Below, in pieces: positions 34,012 to 40,989 of a stretch of DNA of 64,000 nucleotides. Position numbers and translations under genes: made by a program. The notes below the pieces were generated by a model. It saw nothing but the letters and a program-made list of their open reading frames with translations, did no database searches and was not told the origin of the DNA. Source of the DNA: Bacteroidia bacterium (GTDB lineage: Bacteria; Bacteroidota; Bacteroidia; J057); the NCBI GenBank assembly GCA_041391665.1, contig JAWKNO010000003.1:992001-1056000 (forward strand), read 5' to 3'. Positions within the stretch are counted from its first letter, which is position 1. The number at the start of each line of letters is the position of its first letter.

Positions 34012-35611
34012 GGAGTTCCTCTATTTTTACAATTTTCTTTTCCGCCGCCCCTCTTTTTTTTACTTCTACTCCGCCCTCTTCCAATGCGCGCTTTGATACG
34101 GTAATTCTCAAAGGAAATCCCTGCAAATCGGCATCAGTAAACTTCACGCCCGGGCCGGCGACTTTTTTGTGCCTGTCGTCAAACAATACCGACTTGCCTG
34201 CGGCTTGTAGTTTTTCATACAGTTTGGCTGCTTCTTCTGTCGTCTCATCCGAATCTTCCAGCGATATCAGTGTTATATCAAATGGCGCCAGTTCGTCCGG
34301 CCATTCCAATCCATTCTCATCGCGGTAAATTTCCGACAAAACAGCGAGGATCATTTCGAGATCCCATTGAAAATACCCTAATTGAAAAGGTTCCGGCTTT
34401 CCCTGTTCGCTCATAAAAGACGAATGTAAAACGTCTGAATACCAGGTCCCCGGGACTATCTTTTTCCCTAATTCTATCCCCCAACGCTCTTCCAGCGGGG
34501 TTCCGTTTGGGCCGGGCAGACCAGCGGAAGCCAGCACAATATCCGCCACAATATCTGCCGTATAATCTCTGCCATAGCAAACGTTTTGTATGTGATAATC
34601 TTTCTCATTGGCGCCGGCAACCAGATTGGCCGTTTGTGGGATTTCGTCATCAGCGATGACAATCACATTTTCCCTGCGAATACCCACCGGAGAGGCGAAG
34701 CCGGGAACACAGCCCACCGCAGCAATTTCCGCTTCCGTCGCAGGACGGAGAGAAACCGCACCAGTATGATTTCGGACAGCCATTTCATTTACTTCCCGGT
34801 CGCCGCGTATGACGGCAATGATAAGTTGTGGTTGTTTTTTGCGGATAACTTTTCCAGTAAAAAATACCACTTTGGCGGTTTTCGATCCTGGTATTTTCAG
34901 GAAATCGGCCAGTTCCTGAATGCTGGCCGTAGCGGGTGTATATACTTTTTCTGCCGGCAGGAAAACCTCAGCCGGAGGAACTGGTTTACTGACAGGCATT
35001 ACCGTATTTTCCGCAGGGTAATAATCACTTGATTCTATCAAATAGCGGGTCTTTCCGAAGTTATATGGCGATAGAATCCCAACCGCTTTACCACCAGAAA
35101 TACCGGGCTGTGCATGGATTCCAATATAGGGGATCATCCAGTTGTTTAAGATTTCGGCAAACTGGAGATGAAGTTTTGACATGATCTCAGACAACTCTGC
35201 CTGAGAAGCAGCGACTGCCCATACATCCAGCATACTTCCGGAGCCAGAGGTTGAGGCGGGCCGTATCTGCCAGGCGATTTTGGGGAGTTGGCGGTAGGAA
35301 GTGATTTCGCCGGTGATGTAGTGCGTAAACAGCGCCATAACATCCTGAGGCAACACGTCACTGATGCCGGACTTCGACCAAAAATCTTCCGGCGGAAGGA
35401 CAGGTAACTGTATTTGCGTTGCACCAGCAAGGTTAAGTATTTTCGCAAAACCAGCAGCGATTTTATCCACTACTTTTTGTCCCAGGGTGAGCAATATCGT
35501 CGTGTCAGCCAAAGGCTTTCGTATATAGCCTGCCCGCAGCAAAAAAGTCATTCCGGGCGTGTGCCCTTCCACCTGGCGAAGCGTGGAGCCGATAAGTTGA
35601 GATACTTTCAT
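33986..35611 (-). CDS. Bacterial-type ProRS paralogue with degenerate synthetic site and intact-looking editing domain
   Basis: This 541-residue protein is collinear with bacterial ProRS (type 1): the N-terminus MKVSQLIGSTLRQV and LLRAGYIRKPLA, motif 1 ending in IQLP, the INS/YbaK-like editing domain (about 220-350), and the anticodon-binding domain at the end. The LGPTHEE element is absent, the motif 2 region reads QIRPASTSGSGSMLD (116-129) instead of FRDE with RPRFG, and the motif 3 region reads QLGYFQWDLEMIL instead of GCYGIGxxR. In contrast, the editing marks Lys247 (KTAK), RGDREVNE (269-276), SPVG (307-310) and His340 look kept. Inference: it cannot activate proline but may deacylate mischarged tRNA-Pro. 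The true ProRS should be elsewhere. Confidence 0.8.
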   Translation of the reverse strand: MKVSQLIGSTLRQVEGHTPGMTFLLRAGYIRKPLADTTILLTLGQKVVDKIAAGFAKILNLAGATQIQLPVLPPEDFWSKSGISDVLPQDVMALFTHYITGEITSYRQLPKIAWQIRPASTSGSGSMLDVWAVAASQAELSEIMSKLHLQFAEILNNWMIPYIGIHAQPGISGGKAVGILSPYNFGKTRYLIESSDYYPAENTVMPVSKPVPPAEVFLPAEKVYTPATASIQELADFLKIPGSKTAKVVFFTGKVIRKKQPQLIIAVIRGDREVNEMAVRNHTGAVSLRPATEAEIAAVGCVPGFASPVGIRRENVIVIADDEIPQTANLVAGANEKDYHIQNVCYGRDYTADIVADIVLASAGLPGPNGTPLEERWGIELGKKIVPGTWYSDVLHSSFMSEQGKPEPFQLGYFQWDLEMILAVLSEIYRDENGLEWPDELAPFDITLISLEDSDETTEEAAKLYEKLQAAGKSVLFDDRHKKVAGPGVKFTDADLQGFPLRITVSKRALEEGGVEVKKRGAAEKKIVKIEELLTPPPANA

Positions 35612-35821
35612 GGGGGGAAATTACAAAGAATCCGCGCCAAACCACAGCACGTTTACCCACTACCAGGCCTCCTACGCCTCCTGAAAGGCACTGCCCTGAC
35701 ACCTCGACTCAACCCAATTCCCCTGGCGCCTTAAACTACCGAAGGTGGAGCCTTGCCAGAGCTTGTGTCGGAGGCAACAACATCGTTTTCATGCTGGGCG
35801 CTGTGTGGGGCAGGAAAACTT

Positions 35822-35838
35822 GGTTGTTAGGGGTAGCC
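35822..35838 (-). repeat. attC-like half site
   Basis: GGTTGTTAGGGGTAGCC contains a GTTAGGG core of the kind that ends integron attC sites. It lies 30 bp past the stop of the cassette-like gene at 35867. I could not find the matching left half, so the call is weak. Confidence 0.3.
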
Positions 35839-35866
35839 TTTTTTATTGTCCAAATAGTTTCGCCCT

Positions 35867-36457
35867 TTAAGTTTTATTTGAATTGTATTTTTCAATTTGT
35901 TTCTGTTCTATATTTTCAAGTCTTTGTAACAATTCATAATTTGTAGTTACAAGTAAATTGTCCATTTGAGAGTAATATTCGTCTTCATTGTCTTTAAGTT
36001 CAGAAGCTGTTATAAAAATTGATTTTCCATTTTCTATTTTAATCTCAAATGTTTGAGGATATTTTGAAGTCAAAGTTCCTGCCCACAAAATTTTAAAGTC
36101 AACGATTTTTTGTCCTATCAAAGGTTGCCACTTACTGTCAGAAGAAACATCCCATTTTTGTTCATAGTCATTTGTTGTTGCTGTTAAGTCAATTTGTTTT
36201 GATAGAAGTCCGTAACAAACAAATGTGTTGTCCCAAAAAACATAAATCGTTTTGTCGTCTGTCTTGAAGTAAATAGAATGGTCAAGAGTGTCAATATCAG
36301 AAAATTTTGTTTTGTAATATGGCTCAGGATTAATATTGTTCCCTTCTTCGTCAGCAAAGTATTTTAGTTCTCCATAAATGATACCACGAATTATCTGTCC
36401 AACGAACATTTGTCGGCAGTCATTTTCATATGTGATATGTTTGTCTGTTAGTGTCAT
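35867..36457 (-). CDS. AT-rich hypothetical protein in a cassette-like unit
   Basis: The start may be the ATG at 36457 (MTLTDKHITYEN) or the one five codons earlier that lies within GTTATGGGC of the attC-like element. The protein has about 196 residues, is Lys/Asp/Tyr-rich with no TM segment, and has a likely split beta/alpha fold (TKFSDIDTLDHSIYFKTDDK, IYVFWDNTFVCYG). No family is recognised. Its base composition is clearly more AT-rich than the flanking core genes. Confidence 0.55.
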   Translation of the reverse strand: MTLTDKHITYENDCRQMFVGQIIRGIIYGELKYFADEEGNNINPEPYYKTKFSDIDTLDHSIYFKTDDKTIYVFWDNTFVCYGLLSKQIDLTATTNDYEQKWDVSSDSKWQPLIGQKIVDFKILWAGTLTSKYPQTFEIKIENGKSIFITASELKDNEDEYYSQMDNLLVTTNYELLQRLENIEQKQIEKYNSNKT

Positions 36458-36466
36458 TTTAAGGTT

Positions 36467-36583
36467 GCCCATAACGTTTGGCCGCTTTGCGAAGGCGGGG
36501 ATTTTTACCACTAAACTTCATTAGATGCACAAAGTTTGAATTCAGCACTGAACCGCCACTTTTGGGTAGGTGCTGTTATGCGG
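36467..36583 (-). repeat. attC-like recombination element 1
   Basis: The outer arms are GCCCATAAC (36467-36475) and GTTATGCGG (36575-36583 region), with a weaker inner inverted pair (GAAGGCGG left, CCGCCACTT right). The length of about 117 bp, complementary ends and start codons set inside the GTTATG core are as in integron cassette attC sites, although the core departs from the textbook GTTRRRY. Confidence 0.5.
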
Positions 36584-36594
36584 TCGGCTTTCTT

Positions 36595-37254
36595 TCATTT
36601 TTTCGTCCATATTTGTCCACCTTTAGTTTCGTATCCAATCAACCCTTCGTCAACTGTCCAATATGCTTTGCTAATATTTAAGGAGTCTGTTACTCTTTCT
36701 GGATATGAATGTTCTGCAACGAAATAGTTAGTCCACTTTTTGTCGTTAAGTGCCAAGGTGTCCTTGAGCATTGAATTTAATGATAAACTCGAATGAAAGT
36801 CTTTAAATGTAATTCCGCTACCAACTTCCTTTTCAAGTGGAAATTTAGTTGTTGAAAATAGAGTTTGATAGTTTATAGACTTTTTCACTTCTCCGTCATC
36901 AAAATGCTCTTCTGTCGTCCCGTGCCACCTGTCAATTGGTAAATGTTTAATTGCTATTGATTTCGAGTTTGCTGGTCTTGGGTTCATAAAAAGTCCCTTG
37001 CCACAAGCGGATTTCGGGTCAGTATTTGTCCGAGTAATTTCGATTATTTCTATTGTGTCTATGTCGCCAAATTGATTTTCAAAATAGATAATGTCACCCA
37101 CATTATATGCGTCAAAGAAACTTAATTCATATTCATTAAATAAAAAGTCTTTGTCGTCATATTTAAACTGGCAACAACCTGTCATAAATAATAAAATTGT
37201 CAATATTTCAAAAGTCTGTTTCAATGTGTCTGTAGTCTTTTTAAGCTGCCGCAT
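36595..37254 (-). CDS. AT-rich putative lipoprotein in a cassette-like unit
   Basis: This 219-residue protein has a signal sequence with a lipobox near residue 27 (LLFMTGC), so a membrane-anchored lipoprotein is likely. The rest is Asp/Lys/Thr-rich with a VDRWH-like region in the middle (KHLPIDRWHGTTEEH). No family is recognised. The ATG at 37254 lies inside the GTTATGCGGC core of the attC-like element upstream, which is typical for cassette genes. Confidence 0.55.
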   Translation of the reverse strand: MRQLKKTTDTLKQTFEILTILLFMTGCCQFKYDDKDFLFNEYELSFFDAYNVGDIIYFENQFGDIDTIEIIEITRTNTDPKSACGKGLFMNPRPANSKSIAIKHLPIDRWHGTTEEHFDDGEVKKSINYQTLFSTTKFPLEKEVGSGITFKDFHSSLSLNSMLKDTLALNDKKWTNYFVAEHSYPERVTDSLNISKAYWTVDEGLIGYETKGGQIWTKK

Positions 37255-37382
37255 AACGTTATCAGTATAGGCGAGGTGGCGAAATCTGAGCCAACAAGCT
37301 ATCCATCACTACAAATTTAATTGGAAGCAGACACTTTCCCAAACTACAATATAGCCATCTTGCCTATACCGGGTTATGGGCT
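37249..37382 (-). repeat. attC-like recombination element 2
   Basis: This is the clearest element of the set. GCATAAC (37251-37257) and GTTATGG (37373-37379) form the outer pair, and TATAGGCGAGGTGGC (from 37266) pairs with GCCATCTTGCCTATA (ending near 37368) as inner arms with two mismatches. The whole palindrome is about 134 bp, as in longer attC sites. Confidence 0.6.
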
Positions 37383-37403
37383 GGTTGCTATAAATTATTA
37401 CCT

Positions 37404-38003
37404 TTACCAAATCATATCAATTACAGCGCAAAATTCCCACTTTATATGTGGTTGCACTGATAAACCAATTTTAGTATATTCTTTATTCAAACAATTTATT
37501 CTATGTCCTAAACTAGGAACATTATGGTCAATCAATAATTGCATGACTATGTCTTTTCCTGTATGCATACCATATGAACAGCACTCAGCGTAATTTCCTT
37601 TTTTGCAGGTTATTCTTGTATGTCCAGTAGTACCCGCCTCTCCTTGTTCTTTTGCAAAACATTTGGCATTATTATACGCTTCAACATCAAAATAGAGAGC
37701 ATTAATAGATTTCATAGTATTTAATAAATCAATCAATGATTTGCGGTATTTGGAATTTTTTAAGTAATCCCCTTTTTTTTCAGGTCCATAATAGTTTAGA
37801 AGTTCATTATTTAAAAATTCTTTTGGATAAAGTCTGCAAAGATTAATATACATCACGCATTCTTTTTCGACTTTTGTTAAATATTCAATATCTTTTGCTG
37901 TATTTGCTTCTAAAATTTGAGCATTTGTCCAATTTTGAGCATTAACCAATGAAAATTTGATTAAAAAAATTATTGCACCTGAAATTGTTATAATTTTTTT
38001 CAT
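37404..38003 (-). CDS. Secreted CAP/SCP-like protein in a cassette-like unit
   Basis: This 199-residue protein has an N-terminal signal peptide (ends near VNAQ). The mature part resembles the CAP domain of YkwD-like proteins: helices with ECVMYINLCRLYPKEF, then GHTR, a CSYGMHTGKDIVMQLLIDH stretch, and GHRINCLNKEYTKIG. CAP proteins are extracellular and often bind lipids or act in interactions. Six cysteines suggest disulfides. The AT-rich gene belongs to the same codirectional block as the two genes downstream. Confidence 0.68.
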   Translation of the reverse strand: MKKIITISGAIIFLIKFSLVNAQNWTNAQILEANTAKDIEYLTKVEKECVMYINLCRLYPKEFLNNELLNYYGPEKKGDYLKNSKYRKSLIDLLNTMKSINALYFDVEAYNNAKCFAKEQGEAGTTGHTRITCKKGNYAECCSYGMHTGKDIVMQLLIDHNVPSLGHRINCLNKEYTKIGLSVQPHIKWEFCAVIDMIW

Positions 38004-38474
38004 CTTTTTATTTCCTATTAATTAGGTTTTTTCGTTTCACCTTGTTTATTAAAAGATGTTCTTTTTTACAATATGCCTAAATGTTGACATATCATTATCA
38101 TCGTCAAAGTTTGTTTATTTCATTATCTTATAAATTTCATTAAACTGTACTCGGTACTTAACTTGCCCATAACATCCATATATACGCCACCCATTGCGTT
38201 TATTTCCTTATTGACTCTTACGAATATCCCCCCTTTTCTCCATATTTAAAAGTATCTGGCAGAGATATATCCAGGCTTTCCAATGTTGAGACTGGCTTGT
38301 ATTGGCTGGGAATATCTGTGCTGAGTTCAGTCCGTTGGAAGTACCTTACACCGTTTAAAGAACAGACTCAGGATTTACAATGCCCCACCAGTTAGTCCTC
38401 CCGTTAGTATTTAGCATTTGGCATTCCTTGTTTGGCATTTTTTTATATATTCCCGTCTACAAACACCTACTACT
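38004..38474. other. Gene-free spacer with a half attC-like site
   Basis: GCCCATAAC (38165-38173) with TATATACGCC after it repeats the left half of the attC-like elements; I see no matching right half. The remaining sequence holds no convincing reading frame. A junction between AT-rich cassette DNA and normal core DNA lies within this stretch. Confidence 0.45.
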
Positions 38475-39317
38475 ATGCCAACATTCGCCCGCCTTTTCTT
38501 CGCAATATCATGCCTGGTTTTTCTCGCAGCCTGTATGCAAAAACCGCAACCTGAAACTCAGGCACCCGTAGCTGCTTTCAAACCCGTCAATATTTCCTGG
38601 CCGGAAGGGAAAAAAGCTGCTATCAGTCTTACCTTTGACGATGCGCGCCTCAGTCAGATCGACCGGGGGCTCGATTTCTTTGAGACAAATGGTGTCAAAG
38701 CCACTTTTTATCTCTCTACTTTTTCGATGGACAAACGCCCCGATGGCTGGAAAAAAGCTGTGGCACAAGGACATGAAATCGGCAACCATTCGCTGACTCA
38801 TCCCTGCTCCGGCAACTTTGTCTGGTCGAGGGAAAAAGCGCTTGAAAATTTTGATCTGGAAAAAATGCAGTTCGAATTGGATGAGTCCAACCGGTTGATT
38901 TATGACCTGCTAGGCGTAATGCCCGAATCTTTTGCCTATCCCTGCGGACAGAAGTTTATTGGCCGCGGCGAACAGACACAAAGTTATATTCCCCTGATTG
39001 CCCGTACATTTACTTCGGGGAGAGGATTTAAAGACGAAACGGGCAACGATCCTTCATTTTGCGATCCGGCGCAACTTACGGGCGTGGATATGGACGAACA
39101 TGATTTTGAGGAAATCCTTCCCTACATAACAAGTGCAACGGAATCCGGCCAATGGCTTGTCTTTGCGGGCCATGAGATTGGGGATTCCGGCGCACAAACC
39201 ACAAGAGTAGCCATGCTAGAACGCCTCATCGCCTACGCCCAAAACCCCGAAAACGGTATCTGGCTGGCGCCGGTAAAGGAGATCAACACATATATTGCCA
39301 GGCAACGAAGTAATTAA
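38475..39317 (+). CDS. Polysaccharide deacetylase (NodB) lipoprotein
   Basis: I start at the ATG at 38475 (MPTFARLFFAISCLVFLAAC), which gives a lipoprotein signal with lipobox LAAC; the open frame begins 19 codons earlier. The NodB homology domain has motif 1 SLTFDDARLS with the catalytic Asp-Asp, and motif 2 HEIGNHSLTHPC with the metal-binding His residues. A Pro/Cys-rich motif follows (ESFAYPCGQKF). Members remove acetyl groups from polysaccharides or peptidoglycan. About 281 residues long, envelope-anchored, it is a single-gene unit next to a repeat array. Confidence 0.9.
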   Translation: MPTFARLFFAISCLVFLAACMQKPQPETQAPVAAFKPVNISWPEGKKAAISLTFDDARLSQIDRGLDFFETNGVKATFYLSTFSMDKRPDGWKKAVAQGHEIGNHSLTHPCSGNFVWSREKALENFDLEKMQFELDESNRLIYDLLGVMPESFAYPCGQKFIGRGEQTQSYIPLIARTFTSGRGFKDETGNDPSFCDPAQLTGVDMDEHDFEEILPYITSATESGQWLVFAGHEIGDSGAQTTRVAMLERLIAYAQNPENGIWLAPVKEINTYIARQRSN

Positions 39318-39660
39318 TCTCCGATCAGCATCTCGAAGGTTCACGCAGAGTACGCCAAGGAATCGCATCTGCACGGGCAGACGCAAAGGCATCTGCGTTA
39401 ATCCGCGTGGTACTCTGCCTAATCTGCGTTCAAAAGCTGGGAGATGATCTTAGATCAACATCTCGATGGTTCACGCAGAGGACGCAAAGGAATCGCAAAG
39501 GAACGCAAAGGGTGATGTAGTCTCTGCGTTACTTCCTGTCTGCCTTAGCAGATGCGTGGTACTCTGCGTTACTCCGCGTTCAAAAGCAGGGGGTGATCTT
39601 CGATCAACATCTCGATGGTTCACGCAGAGTACGCAAAGGAATCGCAAAGGGTGCTAATCT
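39318..39660. repeat. Dispersed intergenic repeat array B
   Basis: Three partial tandem copies (about 39319-39420, 39427-39565 and 39566-39655) each contain CATCTCGATGGTTCACGCAG or a variant, a CAAAAGC(A/T)GG block and runs of CGCAAAGG. The middle copy matches array A in reverse orientation over about 110 bp. No gene is present. Confidence 0.78.
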
Positions 39661-39661
39661 C

Positions 39662-40138
39662 TCAGCTCAGTTCGTTTGCTTCGGACTGGCTCAGGTCAAG
39701 GTCATTGATAATGCGGTCAAGGTTGGGCGAAAACAACACAAACAAAGCGACAATCGGGAAAAGGTATGCCAGGTACAGATTATTTCCCGTCAGAAGATAG
39801 CCTGCAAGACAGATAAATCCACCGGCATCCCACATAGCAAGTCGAAGAAGGGTAGCCGTGCGATAAGTAGTAAGTTTTACCTGGAGGTATTTGGTTTGCG
39901 GAGCGCGGCCAAGGAAAAGCGGAAGAGCAAAATAGCCAGCCACTGCAAGGAGTAGCGAAGCCGAAGGAACGAGAATGGAAAACAGTCCGTTTAATTCTTC
40001 AGAAGCGATAGGCGCTGTCTGGTTGATAAAGAAGGCAACACCGCAGAAAATCACCAGTCCGGAGATAATGGCGATAGACAATAAGCTGAGTTGTCTGACA
40101 AAACCCTGCGGTTGTGCGGGAGGAAGATTGGAAGCCAT
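39662..40138 (-). CDS. Small integral membrane protein
   Basis: This 158-residue protein has four hydrophobic helices (about 17-38, 46-68, 91-112 and 117-138). No family is recognised. It follows the LytTR-type regulator gene after 9 bp on the same strand, so it may be the third gene of that operon and a target or part of its signalling. The tail carries an acidic SQSEANELS segment. Confidence 0.6.
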   Translation of the reverse strand: MASNLPPAQPQGFVRQLSLLSIAIISGLVIFCGVAFFINQTAPIASEELNGLFSILVPSASLLLAVAGYFALPLFLGRAPQTKYLQVKLTTYRTATLLRLAMWDAGGFICLAGYLLTGNNLYLAYLFPIVALFVLFSPNLDRIINDLDLSQSEANELS

Positions 40139-40147
40139 ATCAGATTG

Positions 40148-40888
40148 TTAAAAATGATTCAGTAAGTCCTGCTTTTTTTGGGGCGAAACCTCGACCACGT
40201 CTCCGTTGGTAAGCGTAACCTGGCCGCCTTTGCCCTTTTTGTAGCCGGTAATATACTCAACATTCACCAAATGGCTTTTATGTACTCTGACAAATCCCAG
40301 GTCGGAGAGAATATTATCGTAAAATTTCAGCGTACGGCAGATCATTTTCTTTGCGCCATTGGTGAGGAAAAAGTCGGTAAAATTTCCATTCGCCTGACAG
40401 CGAACAATATCTCTCACCTGAATGACTTCAAACCCATCGAGTACCGGCAATACGACCTTCTGTTGTTGTTGGTTGAGGTTTTTGATATTGTCGATGAGAA
40501 TTTTGGTGTGGAATGCGTGGTCATTTTTTGACTTATTGTCCCTCACTTTCTCTACTGCGGCAATCAGTTCGTCTATATCAATAGGTTTGAGAATGTAATA
40601 AGACGCACTGAAGTTAAGTGCCTTGACTGCGTAATGGCTGTAAGCCGTAACGAATATCGTTTCAAAGGTAATATGCTCCACCTGCTCCAGCAGGTCAAAG
40701 GCATTGCCATAAGGCATTTCCACATCCAAAAAGACAATATCCGGCTGATGCTCGCGAATCGCAGCCAGCCCGGTTTTGACCGATTCCGCCTGAGCAAGGA
40801 GCGTTACATCAGGGCAGTATTTGCCCAGATAACTGGCGAGCGTCTCCCTGCTGGCAAGCTCGTCTTCAACAATTATAGCACTCAACAT
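40148..40888 (-). CDS. LytTR-family response regulator
   Basis: This 246-residue protein has a receiver domain with acidic residues near position 9, phospho-acceptor Asp55 (IVFLDVEMP) and Lys101 (YYILKPIDI). A LytTR DNA-binding domain spans about 145-246 (VRVHKSHLVNVEYITGYKKG). It should be the partner of the TPR-type kinase gene immediately upstream, separated by a heptamer repeat of 84 bp. Such pairs are common in Bacteroidota; targets are unknown. Confidence 0.92.
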   Translation of the reverse strand: MLSAIIVEDELASRETLASYLGKYCPDVTLLAQAESVKTGLAAIREHQPDIVFLDVEMPYGNAFDLLEQVEHITFETIFVTAYSHYAVKALNFSASYYILKPIDIDELIAAVEKVRDNKSKNDHAFHTKILIDNIKNLNQQQQKVVLPVLDGFEVIQVRDIVRCQANGNFTDFFLTNGAKKMICRTLKFYDNILSDLGFVRVHKSHLVNVEYITGYKKGKGGQVTLTNGDVVEVSPQKKQDLLNHF

Positions 40889-40903
40889 AAATTAATCTTT
40901 AGC

Positions 40904-40987
40904 TTTTGGCTGTTGGCTGTTGGCTGTTGGCTGTTGGCTGTTGGCTGTTGGCTTTTGGCTTTTGGCTGTTGGCTTTTGGCTGTTGGC
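40904..40987. repeat. Heptanucleotide tandem repeat (12 units)
   Basis: Twelve units of T(G/T)TTGGC run without interruption from 40904 to 40987: one TTTTGGC, six TGTTGGC, two TTTTGGC, then TGTTGGC, TTTTGGC, TGTTGGC. They fill nearly the whole gap between the kinase stop (40990) and the regulator start (40888) in the same operon. Confidence 0.92.
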
Positions 40988-40989
40988 AA

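Noticed and set aside
35867..38003. Insertion sequence or prophage remnant as the source of the AT-rich block
   Set aside because: No transposase, recombinase or phage gene is seen and there are no target-site duplications; the palindromes fit attC-like elements better.
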